Shown: one piece after another, positions 23,640 through 38,354 of the stretch
Layout of the letters: every line of letters starts with the position of its first letter
How positions within the stretch are numbered: position 1 is the first letter of the stretch
Origin: Mesoplasma chauliocola
GTDB lineage: Bacteria > Bacillota_I > Bacilli_A > Mycoplasmatales > Mycoplasmataceae
Length of the DNA: 64,000 nt
NCBI RefSeq assembly: GCF_002290085.1
Contig: NZ_CP023173.1
Location: 708,501 to 772,500, forward strand
Reading direction: 5' to 3'
Position numbers and translations under genes: made by a program
Notes under the pieces: model-generated
Told to the model about the DNA's origin: nothing
Seen by the model: the letters and a program-made list of their open reading frames with translations, nothing else
Databases searched by the model: none

Positions 23640-24101
23640 TTATTTTGTTTTTGTTTGGCATTGCTCGCAAATAACATGTAACTCAATTTTTACATGTTCC
23701 AAATGTTTATTTCTATCATTTAGTAATTTTTCAAATTCATTAAAATTAATATTGTTCAATTTATCTACTGATACATGTTTAATATCACCACATTCATCAC
23801 ATTTAATATGCGCTGATTTATTAGTTGATAGCTCATACCAAATATTTTTGCCATCAAACGTATTTGATGAAATTGAGTGTTCCTTTAGTAAAAGATCAAT
23901 TGTATTATAGATACTTGCCAAATTAACATTGCCCAAAAGTTTTTCAAGCTTCAATGTTAACTGTTGAATATTTATATGTTCTGAAATAATAATGAGTTTA
24001 ATTATGTTAGATCTAATTTCTGTTATCTTAATTGATTTTAATTTCAAATTGTCTATGATTTCATCATATTTTTTTTGTTGAACTTTATTTAACTTTAACA
24101 T
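23640..24101 (-). CDS. Fur-family metal- or peroxide-responsive repressor (153 aa)
   Basis: Winged-helix N-terminus (KSIKITEIRSNIIKLIIISEHIN, then LASIYNTIDLLLKEHSI, the Fur recognition-helix region) and a C-terminal dimerisation domain with a structural zinc site CDECG ... CEQC. HIKCDECGDIKHV is the classic Fur segment (family HHHxxCxxC reduced to a single His). It could be a PerR, Zur or Fur type; residues do not decide. It starts 5 nt after acpP without a clear ribosome site, so translation is probably coupled. Confidence 0.85.
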   Translation of the reverse strand: MLKLNKVQQKKYDEIIDNLKLKSIKITEIRSNIIKLIIISEHINIQQLTLKLEKLLGNVNLASIYNTIDLLLKEHSISSNTFDGKNIWYELSTNKSAHIKCDECGDIKHVSVDKLNNINFNEFEKLLNDRNKHLEHVKIELHVICEQCQTKTK

Positions 24102-24106
24102 AGTTG

Positions 24107-24331
24107 CTATTTTGTTAATTCTGCAATAACATTTTCTAAATCTTTAATTGTTTTGATTTCTAATAATTTGTCATCTGGAACGAAAATTGAAAGACGTTCT
24201 TCTAAAACCGTAATCATATCCATCAAATCCAATGAATCTAATCCAATTTTTGAAAATTGTGTTTCAGAAGTTATATTTCCTTTTGCACCCTTACTTTTTA
24301 ATTCTTTAATAATTTCGTTATGTATATTCAT
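24107..24331 (-). CDS. acpP: Acyl carrier protein (74 aa)
   Basis: Small acidic protein with the phosphopantetheine attachment motif GLDSLDLMD; Ser of DSL carries the prosthetic group. AGGTGAT precedes ATG 24331. In Mollicutes, which usually lack full fatty-acid synthesis, ACP serves acyl transfer in phospholipid synthesis; the nearby DegV/FakB-like genes fit that. The Fur-type regulator follows immediately. Confidence 0.93.
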   Translation of the reverse strand: MNIHNEIIKELKSKGAKGNITSETQFSKIGLDSLDLMDMITVLEERLSIFVPDDKLLEIKTIKDLENVIAELTK

Positions 24332-24362
24332 TTTTTATCACCTAAAAAAATTATAACATTTA

Positions 24363-24695
24363 TTATTCTTTATCTAACTTGTAATATCACTTATAACTAG
24401 TAAATTCATTGCTTAATTTTATAACTATTTTATTTTTCTCAAAAATAAAGTCTATATTCCCCATAAATTTTTGACTTTGCAATTTTAAAAGAAATATACA
24501 TTTGAACATATCTTCATCAATATTTCCATTTCTGCTTATAAATTGTCTTCATTCATTTTCAGTAAATTCTACTTTTTTTAATTCATTCGAATTTTCTTTA
24601 ACTTTAAATAGTTGCATTTCTTTAACTGCAAAAAATAAAGTTGTTCCGCCTGAAATAACTAAAATGAATATACATATTGACTTAAAATATTTCAT
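24363..24695 (-). CDS. Small membrane-anchored protein, unknown (110 aa)
   Basis: MKYFKSICIFILVISGGTTLFFAVKE gives one N-terminal hydrophobic span that could be an anchor or uncleaved signal. The remaining ~80 residues are polar, with an aromatic-rich end (SYKWYYKLDKE). The first 14 nt overlap the 3' end of the 375-aa upstream gene, indicating coupled translation. No family recognised. Together they form a two-gene unit upstream of acpP. Confidence 0.65.
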
Positions 24696-25809
24696 ATTCT
24701 TTTATTACCTTTATTAAATCTTCAGAGTTTAAAAAAATCATAATTTTCCAAAACTCTTCATCAAATTTATACTTTGTAAATTTACTTTCATCTATTATAA
24801 ACTTAAAATTTTCAGAGAATTTGTAATTAGCATAAGATTTTATTTTACTCTCTAATTTTATTTCTTTCCCAAAAACTTCTAATATGATTTCTAAGTTTTG
24901 ATCTTTGGTTCATATAAATGGGTTTAGATAAAGCCCTTCATCACCAGAAGTTAAGTCTACGATTTTAGTATCCTCATTTAAACTAGAATTACCTTTGTAT
25001 TTTACCTTGTAATTGTCTGAATAAGATTCAGTTACTATATTTAAACTTCCTTTATAAAACTTTTTAAAATCGCTTTCTTCGTTAAGTTTAATTTGACTAA
25101 TTTTAACTGCTGGAAAAATAGTGTTATTTTTAACTTGTTCTATTTCTTCTATAATTCTATTATCGATTCCAATATTATTAATTTCTTTTTGTATGTACTT
25201 TATTTCTAATTGAACTAAATCCGTATGTCTTTTGTTTACTGACAATTCATTTTTTAAAATTGAAATTTTAGAAAATAATAAAGTCTTGGAATTAAATGTT
25301 TTTTTCTTATTAAAAAGATCATAATATGAAAGATAAGAAATTAAAGACATATTAATCTTTAAATCTTCTCTTGCATACAAAAGATTAAGATTTATTTCAC
25401 CTTTTGATTTATAACTTACTGCGTTGTAATCATGACTAAATCCAAAGTTAAATGTTGATTTTTCTTTTTTAATTTCACTATATGGGATTTCATACTCTAT
25501 AAACATTTTATTTTGATTATTAATTATATAATTTTTTGAAACAGTATTTACTGGCTTTATTTCTTTTAAATCATTAGTATAAAGCTTAAAATCAAGATTT
25601 GATATGTTATATATTTCTTCATACATTGAATCTTTATTCATATCGGGATTTAAATTTAATGAAACTAACATTTTGAAATATGTGCTTTTACTTACAGTAT
25701 AAGGTTTATTTATAAATAAAATTTCTGGTGCAATAAATGATTGATTACTTATTGATAAAAAAGTATTAACTACTATTTCATCATTTAAATTATTATTCTG
25801 TATTTGCAT
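24682..25809 (-). CDS. Uncharacterised protein (375 aa)
   Basis: Good start: AGGAGGTAGAAT before ATG 25809. One frame of 375 codons, with a TGA Trp at 24907-24909. No signal peptide or membrane span is evident. The sequence is rich in Asn, Lys, Ile and aromatic residues and appears beta-rich, with repeated strand-like segments (for example MFIEYEIPYSEIKKEK; LEIILEVFGKEIKLESKI). No motif recognised. Its C-terminal part has a faint resemblance to the 306-aa protein at 52303-53223. It lies beside a repeat-rich, probably mobile region. Confidence 0.65.
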
Positions 25810-25842
25810 TATTCTACCTCCTACTTATAATTAAGGTAAAAA

Positions 25843-25925
25843 ACAAAAAATAAGACGCAATATAGGGATACCAAAATAGTAAGTATTAATTAAATGTAGA
25901 CTTTAATCTACATTTTTTTGGTATA
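25843..25925 (+). repeat. IS-end-like repeat, copy A (with internal hairpin)
   Basis: Core GATACCAAAATAGTAAGTA, preceded by AGACGCAATATAGG, which recurs exactly at 26914. It is followed by an AAATGTAGA/TCTACATTT hairpin (25892-25915) and a T-run. The whole ~75 bp matches, in inverted orientation, the right half of copy B (26973-27036). This resembles a transposable-element terminus with its terminator; no transposase is present. Confidence 0.6.
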
Positions 25926-25971
25926 TCTATAAAAAATTTATTTAGTTCTATACCAGGAAAATAATGAAGGA

Positions 25972-26006
25972 TTTTAGAGTGCTACCAAGATAGTAATTAT
26001 TAATTA
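25972..26006 (+). repeat. IS-end-like repeat, copy C
   Basis: TAGAGTGCTACCAAGATAG followed by TAATTATTAATTA, close to the inverted end of copy B (TAGAGTGCTGCCAAAAAAG). The surrounding 25926-26363 holds no gene I can support; a 23-codon frame at 26138 is too short to call. Confidence 0.55.
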
Positions 26007-26363
26007 GAACAAAGTTTTTTTATAATAACTTATATTTTAAAAAAAGCATCTTATAAAACTAATAAAAAACTTTGAGGATTGTTTTATTTTTCGTAAAGTA
26101 ATGCCAAAAATTTTAAAGTTTTTTGTTTATAATTATATGATACAACTAAAAAATATATTAATAAAATTAAAAGTTATTCTTGTTGTTACATGTGTTATTA
26201 AAGATTAACAAATCATTGATTATAGTTATAATAATCATTATAAAAACAAAATATTAAGGCATATTGAAATTAATGCCATAAATAAAGCTGTCAAAAAGTT
26301 GATATTGTTGATACAGATGAAGTTTAGTTTCTTGAAAATATAAGATGAAGGAGAATTAAGAAA

Positions 26364-26819
26364 ATGGAACAAAAAATAAGAGAATATTGAGAGAAATTTA
26401 AACTTGATACAAATGCTGATAAAGATTTAAATTTTACAGAAGACTTTTGTTTTGGTTATGATGAAAGAACTTATAAGGAACTACTTAAATTAGTTCTAGA
26501 AGGAACAAAAAGAGCTACTTCATCAGCACTTTTTCAATATGAAAAGGATAATGAAAAAGAACCAAAGGTAGGTGATTATGCAATAGTAACTGATTCATTG
26601 CGTAATCCAAAATGTATCATTAAAACAACTAATGTAAGATATATAAAATTCAATGAAATGACTTATGATATTTGTAAACTAGAAGGTGAAGATGAAAATA
26701 TTGAATCTTGAAAAGAAGAACATAGAAAATTTTTTACAAGTGTTTTTAAAAGATATAATTTAAATTTCACAGAAGACATGGATATACTTTTTGAAGAATT
26801 TGAAGTTGTTTATAGATAG
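26364..26819 (+). CDS. ASCH-domain protein (151 aa)
   Basis: ASCH/PUA-like fold: N-terminal helix MEQKIREYWEKFK (TGA as Trp), FGYDERTYKELLKLVLEGTKRATSS (the family's G-x-K-T/R-x-T-S signature), EPKVGDYAIVTDSLRNPKCII, and IESWKEEHRKFF near the end. Related proteins bind nucleic acid or hydrolyse modified nucleosides, but a role is not established for this subgroup. A GAAGGAG site precedes the ATG. It is alone between two copies of a short direct repeat ~1.06 kb apart, so it may have arrived on, or survived from, a mobile segment. Confidence 0.8.
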
Positions 26820-26900
26820 ATTCTTTTATATTTATAAACAACATTTTTGCTTAAGTTATTTTTTATGTAAAAGATTACATTTAATATTTTTTTAATTGAA

Positions 26901-27036
26901 CAAAAAACAAAAAAAGACGCAATATAGGGATACCAAAAAAAGTAAGTATTAAATAAGGCACAAATTGTAGCTATACAAAAAAATGTAGATTGAAGTCTAC
27001 ATTTTAATTATTACTTACTTTTTTGGCAGCACTCTA
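26901..27036. repeat. IS-end-like repeat, copy B (inverted pair)
   Basis: Left end CAATATAGGGATACCAAAAA (26919-26938) continuing GTAAGTATTAAATA; right end is the inverted form TTATTACTTACTTTTTTGGC (27008-27027), reading AGTGCTGCCAAAAAAG on the minus strand. Between them is an AAATGTAGA/TCTACATTT hairpin (26981-27004) with a U-run on the minus strand that can terminate ldh. It looks like a deleted element of which only the two ends remain. Confidence 0.6.
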
Positions 27037-27059
27037 CAAGCATCTTATTATTTTTTTAA

Positions 27060-28013
27060 TTAAGCAATGGCTTCTTTTGCTTTTTGGTAAGTTGCATCTA
27101 AAGCTTCACAAGATTTTTTAAATGCCTCTTTTTCAGCATCTGATAAATCTCACTCAATGATTGTTTCTCATCCTTTTGCTCCTAAAATAGCTGGCACTCC
27201 TGTGTAGAATCCTTTTTGTCCATATTCTCCATTTAATTTTGCACCAACCATGAAAGTAGTTTTTTCATCTCTTAAAATTGCTGCTGAAATTGCTGCTAAA
27301 CATACACCAATTCCGTAGTATGTTGCGCCTTTACGTTCAATAATTTCATAGGCCATTCTAATAGCTCTTGTTCAGCATTCTTTTAGATCAGCTTCAGTAA
27401 TTTTTCCTTCAGTTAAATATTTACTAATTGGTTGTCCCATAACTGTTGCTTTTGAATAAGCAGCAACTGATGAATCTCCATGTTCTCCCATAATGTAAGC
27501 ATTAACTGATTTTGGAGCTACATTTAATTTTTCAGCAACTAATCTTCTTAATCTAGCTGAGTCAAGAGTTGTTCCTGCACCAACTACTGAATGCTCTTCA
27601 TAACCTGTTACTTGTTGGTAAACTGTAGTTAAAACATCACAAGGATTTGAAGCAATAACAGTCACTCCATTGAAACCAGATGCTTTAATTGATTCTGCAA
27701 TCCCCTTCATAATTTTTGAGTTATCTGCAATCAATTCTAATCTTGTTTCTCCAGGTCTTTGTGGACGTCCTGCAGTAATAACAATTAAGTCAGCATCTCC
27801 ACAATCTTTATATGTTCCAGCTTTAATTGTAAATGGTTTATCTAAAACAGCCATTGTATCTTGAATATCAATAGCGTTCCCTTCAGCTGCTTTTGTATTA
27901 ACATCAATTAAAACATACTCTTCAGCTAAACCTTGATTTACTGCTGAGTAGATAAATGACATTCCAACAGCACCAGTACCTACTAATACAACTTTATTTG
28001 AAGTTTTTTTCAT
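27060..28013 (-). CDS. ldh: L-lactate dehydrogenase (317 aa)
   Basis: Reduces pyruvate to L-lactate, recycling NADH from gap. NAD-binding KVVLVGTGAVGMSFIYSAV, catalytic loop GRPQRPGETRLELI, SNPCDVLTT, active-site IMGEHGDSSVAAYS (His195-equivalent) and WETIIEWDLSDAEKEAF near the end with TGA Trp codons. Length is typical. A -10 box TATAAT is at 28050-28055 on the minus strand. The terminator is probably the hairpin inside repeat copy B. Confidence 0.97.
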
Positions 28014-28121
28014 ATTATTTTCCTCTTATAAAAATCTCTCTACAAAATTATTATAGACTTTAAGAAATAAAATTTTAAGTGTTTTTATGAGAAAGTTCAA
28101 TTTAGTTATACTAAAGAAAAT

Positions 28122-28152
28122 AAAAAAATGTTGCTCGTAAAATAAGCAACAC
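28122..28152 (-). terminator. Terminator of the rpoBC operon
   Basis: GTTGCT/AGCAAC stem (28130-28135 with 28145-28150) followed on the minus strand by ATTTTTTT, 14 nt after the rpoC stop. Confidence 0.8.
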
Positions 28153-28165
28153 TTTTGTTTAAATA

Positions 28166-31930
<3,765 letters not shown>

Positions 31931-31939
31931 TTTGCCCTC

Positions 31940-34900
31940 CTATTCTTGTTCAAATGAAAGGTTAATTTCACTTTCATCTACTTCTTCAAAACTATCTAAG
32001 TCTTCGATTTCAACAAGTGAAATTGATTCTTCGAAAGTTAATTTATCTACTGATGCATGTTTGATATCTTCATCATTGATTGAATCTACATCATCATCAT
32101 AAGCATTAATTTGAGATTTGTTTCCTTTTTCATCTAATAGATAAATATCAAATCCTAATCCCATAATTTCTTTTGAAAGAACGTTAAATGATTCAGGTGT
32201 TCCAGGTGTAGGAATTTGTCTTGATCTAACGATTGCTTCATAAGTTTTTGTACGACCTTTTAAGTCATCTGATTTAATAGTTAAGATTTCTCTTAGAGTG
32301 TGCGCAGCACCATAGGCTTCTAAGGCTCAAACTTCCATTTCTCCAAAACGTTGTCCTCCGTTTTGTGCTTTTCCACCAAGAGGTTGTTGAGTAATTAATG
32401 AGTAAGGTCCAACACTTCTTGCATGTAACTTGTCATCAACCATGTGTGAAAGTTTTAACATGTACATAACTCCAACTGAGATTGGTTTATCAATTATTTC
32501 ACCTGTTTGACCATCAATTAATTTAACTTTACCGTAATTTTCCATTCCAGCTTCAGCCATAATTTCATCTAAGTCATTACTGTTAACTCCTTCAAAAACT
32601 GGAGTTGCAATTTTAACCCCTAATTTTTTAGCAGCCATTCCTAAGTGAATTTCTAAGATTTGACCAATGTTCATACGTGAAGGTATCCCTTGAGGGTTCA
32701 ATAGAATATCAACTGGTGTTCCGTCTTCTAAGTGAGGCATGTCTTCAACTGGTAACACTTTTGAGATAATCCCTTTGTTACCGTGACGTCCTGACATTTT
32801 ATCCCCTTCTTGGATTTTACGTTTTTGAACTATGTAAACTTTAATAACTTCTAATACATCTGCTGGTAAATCAATACCATCTGGATTTGCTGCTGATTTA
32901 GCTTTAAATCTTTGAACAGATTGAACAATTCCTTCTCCACCATTTGGAACTTTTAATGAGTTATCTTTAACTGATCTTGATTTTTCTCCAAAGATAGCAT
33001 GTAATAATTTATCTTCTGGTGATAATTGAGTTTGTCCTTTTGGAGTTACTTTACCAACTAAAATATCTCCTGTTTTAACTTCAGTTCCAATAGCAACAAT
33101 TCCTTCACTATCTAAGTATTTTTTAGCATTATCACTAATGTTTGGAATTTCTGCTGTAATTTCTTCAGCACCTTGTTTTGTATTACGAACTTCTAAAACA
33201 TATTCATCAATATGTACTGAGGTAAATTTATCTTCCATGATAACTCTTTCAGACATAACAATAGCATCTTCGAAGTTGTAACCATTATATGTAGTAAATG
33301 CAACAACAACGTTTTGCCCTAAAGCTAATTCTCCATTATCAACAGAAGGCCCATCAGCAATAATTTGCCCTTTTTCGATTGAATCCCCAACTTTAACGAT
33401 TGGTTTTTGAACAATTGAACTTCCGTTATTTGAACGTTCAAAGTTTGCTAAAGTATATGTTTTAATTCCTGATTTTGATTCAACAGTAATTTGTTTTGCA
33501 TCAACGTATTTAACAATACCATTTTCAACTGCAACAATACATACTCCTGAGTCTCTTGCTGCTTCAAATTCAATTCCTGTTCCTACAAATGGTGATTCAG
33601 GTACGATTGTAGGTACTGCTTGACGTTGCATGTTAGCACCCATAAGCGCACGGTTAGCATCATCGTTTTCCAAGAATGGAATTGCTGATGTTGCAACTGA
33701 AACAATTTGTTTAGGAGAAACGTCAATAAATTGAACTTCTTCCACTCTAGCAATGTAATCATCACCTTTGTAGCGAGAAACAACAGTTTCGTCTAAAATT
33801 TTTCCATTTTCATCTTTTGTAACGTTTGATTGAGAAATAATGTATTCTTTTTCTTCATCAGCTGATAAGTATTCATGTTCTGCTTGGATAACACTATCAA
33901 TTACTTTTAAGTATGGTGTTCGAATAAATCCTAATTCATCAACGATTGCATAAGTTGATAAGTTGTTAATCAATCCAATGTTTGGTCCCTCTGGAGTTTC
34001 AATAGGACAGATTCTTCCATAGTGAGAAGGGTGAACGTCACGCACTTCTAAGCTGGCACGGTCTCTTGATAATCCCCCAGGTCCTAAAGCAGTTAATCTA
34101 CGTTTATTTGTTAATTCTGCTAATGGGTTAATTTGATCCATAAATTGTGATAATTGAGATAAATTAAAGAACTCACCAATAACTGCTGTTAATGGTTTTG
34201 CATTAATAATTGTTGAAACTTTAACTTTGTATAAATCACTTGTTGAGAGTTTTTCTTTAACATTTTTATCAATACGAGTTAATCCCATTCTAAATTGATT
34301 TTGTAATAATTCACCAACTGTTCTAACACGACGGTTAGCTAAGTTGTCAATATCATCATATTCACCAATGTTATATTCCAATCCTAGCAAGTATGAAACT
34401 GTAGCTACGATATCAACAACTGTAATATGTTCTTCTTTTGAATTAGAAGTAATACCAACTAATGTAAATGTTTCATCTTTTGCATTGTTATCTTTGTAAA
34501 CTTTAACTTTTTGAATTTTACGTGATCCTGGGATGTCTTCTCTATATTCAATTGAAGAAACCATTACGTCTTCTTGTGATAATGCATCTGAAACTTCTTT
34601 AATATTTGCTTTTGAAACTTCTGTATTTTTGGCAATTAAAACTGTTCCCCTTGCATCAACAATATCTTCAGCCAATATTCTTCCAATTAAACGATTTTTA
34701 ACTGATAATTTTTGTTGCAATTTAAATCTTCCGGCTTTTGTTAAATCATATTTTCTACGGTCAAATAATAATCCATTAATGTATTTAGATGCTCCATCTG
34801 AAGTAGCTGTTTCACCTTGTCTAATTTTTTTATAAATTTCTTGAACGTGTTGTGCTCAGTCAGCATATGTATCACCTGTATCATTGTCATTTTTCAATGT

Positions 34901-35794
34901 TTCAACAATAACTGTATCTTTATCAAAAATATTTAGGATTGTATCTCTGTCTAAACCTAATATTTTCAAGAATGAAGTTGCAGTTGTTTTTCTTGATTTA
35001 TCAATCTTTACAAACAATGAATTTGTTGTTTCTGCTGTTTTTTTAGTATCTGTTTCAAATTCTAATCATGTACCACGACTTGGAATAATATCTCCATTAT
35101 AAATATTCTCCCCTGTTTTGTTGTTAATTTCAGTTTTAAAATATGATCCTGGAGATCTAACTAATTGAGAAACAATAACTTTTTGTGAACCATTAATAAC
35201 AAATGTTCCAGAGTCAGTCATTAATGGGAAATCACCAAAGAATACTTGGCCTCATTTTCTAACAATTACATCAGCTACAATAATGTCTTCTTTTTCTTCC
35301 AAAATTGTTATTTGGAATAAGTCATTTTTTTCTGTACCTTTTAATTTCGCTTCAAAGAAATAAATGTTTTCTGTATTTTTAACTAAAGTAACATTTTTAG
35401 ACTCTGTTTTACTAGAAATTCAATTAGTTAATATTTTCTTAACATCTTTTTCTACAATTTCTTCAAATTCTTTTGAAATATCTTCAGTCTTTGTAAACAT
35501 TAACTGTAAGTCTACATAAATTGGTGCATCATAAATTTTTGATTGTTCTTTTGCTTTTGCGGGAGATATTTTAGCTTCTTTAATTTCTCATCCTTCTAAG
35601 AAAAGAGAAGCACTCATATCATTTGAACTCATTGCAAAGAATTCATTTAAAACTTCATCAATACCTTTTGTTTTGAATCATTCAAAAGTTTTTGTTTGAA
35701 TTTCAATTAAGTTTGGCAATTCTAGATTACCTGAAACTTTTCTATAATCACGTCTTTCAACGCCACGGTTTATTTTTTTAATTTTATATGCCAT
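31940..35794 (-). CDS. rpoB: RNA polymerase beta subunit (1284 aa)
   Basis: Large catalytic subunit. It starts [19 protein letters not shown]; the rifampicin region reads [19 protein letters not shown] then [14 protein letters not shown]; the C-terminal part has [11 protein letters not shown] and [21 protein letters not shown]. Compared with E. coli, His526 is Asn (codon at 34106-34108) and Ser531 is Thr (34091-34093); Asn526 is the change linked to natural rifampicin resistance in Mollicutes. AAAGGAAAC precedes ATG 35794. A 16-nt gap separates it from the Fic-like gene upstream. Confidence 0.98.
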
Positions 35795-35810
35795 GTTGTT
35801 TCCTTTCATT

Positions 35811-36968
35811 TTATTTTAAAATGTATTTATATTTATTTAGTTGTTTATCAACAACTGTATAGTTTGTCTCATTTTTGGTTGTTTTTAAAATATTTGCGCC
35901 TTTGAGATTTTCTAAAGCATTTTTAATTTCTTGTTTCTTAATTGTTGTTGAATTATTGATTCTTAACTTATCTGTAATTTTAGTAATTGAAATTTCTTTA
36001 GTTCTTTCAGTTAGTATTGCAGTCAAGACAATATATTCATAATCAGTTGGGAAGAATGCTGAACGCTTTGCATAGTCTTCATCAATTCAGCTGTAAATCA
36101 AACTTAATAAAAAATTGCTTTTAACAGATTCTTTAATTTTGCTTTTAATAAAATCTATTGCTTCGCTAAGATTAAAACCTTGGAGAGCAGCTTCATTAAT
36201 TTTTAGAATCATATCTTCTCATTGATTTGCTAAATCAAAAATTCTTAATTGTTTATCTTCTTTATACCCATCTTTGTGTAAAAATCAAAGACTCATTAAT
36301 ATAGCTAAACTAATGTTAAATTTTTGATAAGGTTGAATAATTAAAATCTGTAAGAAAATAATTATTGCTTTTGTAAAACCATCAAAAGAATTTCCTGGTA
36401 CATCATTTATAAACTTAAATACTTCTTTTAACTCATCATCAATCGAATTAAAATCAATATCAATATTTGTAATCATCTTATTATTATCTACACGATAATA
36501 ATTAGTTTTTTTGTCTAAATTGAATTCTGTATTTCTAAAAAGGATGTGAATTAATAATTCAAAGTTATCTTCATTAATTTCAAAATTTGGCTTTTTAACA
36601 AGTCTAATTGCTTCAATTAAATTTAAAGCTAATTTCTCTTTTTTAGTCTTGGGTTTATATCCATTTTCAATTTTTCTAATCATATTGTGTATTGAAATCA
36701 ATGATGTTCCTTCTGCTAGCGATTCTAAGAACATTAGTGAAGCAATGTTATTAGTTAGAGCTAAGCTTTTAAGAAGGCTATTGTTTGGAGTTGTGTATGC
36801 TTCAAAGTAATTTGTTAAATACATATCACTTTGAAGTTCTTTCATTGGTTCAAAATTCATTTTTTGCCCTATTGATAAAGGGAAGTTAACAGAAAAAAGA
36901 AATTGCTCTTCTTGAATTCTTTCAATTTCAGAGACAATCTTTTTATTAAGAAAATAATTCAGACTCAT
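35811..36968 (-). CDS. Fic-fold-like protein with C-terminal winged helix, likely catalytically dead (385 aa)
   Basis: The layout matches Fic proteins with a wHTH tail: MFLESLAEGTSL (aligns to the (S/T)xxIEG inhibitory-helix region), NYYRVDNNKMITN (aligns to GxYRxxxVxI), then IIQPYQKFNISLAILMSLW around residues 211-228, where active Fic enzymes have HPFx(D/E)GNGR. The catalytic His, acidic residue and most Gly are lost (only Pro and Asn kept). The last ~70 residues (ISITKITDKLRI ... LKTTKNETNY) look like a winged helix. GGAGGAAG precedes ATG 36968. It lies upstream of rpoB in the same direction and is probably cotranscribed. The fold is inferred from pattern only. Confidence 0.5.
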
Positions 36969-37183
36969 TAAAACTTCCTCCCAATATTTCTTTGCAAAAA
37001 ATTGAGAATAGTAGAAGCTCTTAACTAACTAAACTACACTCGATTAATATATTATATAGAAAAGTGTTCAAAAAATCAAATATTCACTAAATACTTTGCC
37101 TATTTTTTATTAAAAAAATAAAGAGAATAGATTATATATTTGTATATAATTAACTTAAAAGAAAAAATGGAAATTTAAATAAA

Positions 37184-38296
37184 ATGAAAAAAACTATTAA
37201 TGAAATTAATAATCTTTTAAACAATAAATATTTTTCTGGTGCTGTTATAAAAATTGAAAAGAATGGAAAAGTATTACTAAATAAAGCCTTCGGATTAAAT
37301 AATATTGAAAAGAATGAAAAAATGAAAGTTGAAACGATTTTTCCTATTTATTCAATGACAAAACCAATAATTGTTTTAGCTACCTTTTTACTTATTCAAG
37401 AACATAAATTATCTCTTGATACAAAAGTTTGTGAATTTTACTCAAATTTTAATGAAGAAATAACAATAAGACATTTGTTAAATATGACATCAGGAATTTC
37501 TTATAGCTGAAATAGCACTAGTCATGAAAATGAAATGATTAAGATTGAACATGATATTGAATCAGACAAATATAATTTAGATGAAATTATTGAAAAAATA
37601 AATAATATTCCAATTTCATGTAAACCAGGTTCAGAGTGAATATATGGAATGAACATTGATATCTTAGGTGGAATAATTGAAAAAATAACTAATACTAAAT
37701 TAAATGCATTTTTAGAAAAGAGAGTATTTAATCCTTTAAAAATGTTTGATACAGATTTTAAAGTTAAAGATTTAAAAAGAAAAGCAATAAAATATGATCT
37801 TATTGAAGAGAACAAAAATAATGTATTAAAAGCAAATGAAAATTATCACTGAATGATGCCTGAAAAACTTGATAGCATTCCTAATTGCTGTTTGGGAGGT
37901 TCTGGTCTTTTTAGCACATCAGAAGATTACAATAAATTTTTGAATTTTATGCTAAGTGGAAAAATAAAAAACAAGGTAATTTTGCAAAAAAAATATATTA
38001 AAGAAATAACTAAAAATCAATTAGAACATATTGAAAATGCTAAAATTTGAGATTTAAATGAAGATTATCAATATGGTTATGGTGTTAGAGTAAGAATAAG
38101 AAATAAAATAGCCCCTTTAACAGAAGTTGGAGAATGAGGTTGAGGCGGAATTTTAGGTACATCAAGTTTTGTTGATCCCAAAAATAAAATTGTTATGTCT
38201 TTTATGGTTTCAGTTTATCCTGGCAATAATACATTAACTTACAACAAAATTACTAAAGCAATTTATGAAGATCTTAAAACTAATAATTTAATATAA
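37184..38296 (+). CDS. Serine hydrolase of the beta-lactamase / class C fold (370 aa)
   Basis: Penicillin-binding-protein-like esterase family: YSMTKP supplies the SxxK nucleophile/base pair (about residues 65-68), IYGMNIDILG supplies the YxN motif, and GEWGWGGILGTS supplies the third motif (KTG-equivalent, here WGG). Several Trp, including two of the third motif, are TGA. No signal peptide, so probably cytosolic. In a cell without peptidoglycan it cannot be a normal PBP; an esterase or peptidase role is likely but unknown. Divergent from the Fic-like gene. Confidence 0.85.
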
Positions 38297-38329
38297 AAAA
38301 ACTACTTTTCAAAATGAAAGGTAGTTTTT
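38297..38329. terminator. Bidirectional terminator between serine hydrolase and rplL
   Basis: 15-bp stem with one G-U pair, AAAAACTACTTTTCA / TGAAAGGTAGTTTTT, with A/T runs on both sides, between convergent genes. Confidence 0.8.
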
Positions 38330-38354
38330 AAATTTTTATTCTTTTAAATAAATA

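Noticed and set aside
26138-26209. Small 23-codon peptide gene upstream of the ASCH gene
   Set aside because: Very short, no ribosome site and no recognisable sequence; cannot be distinguished from chance.
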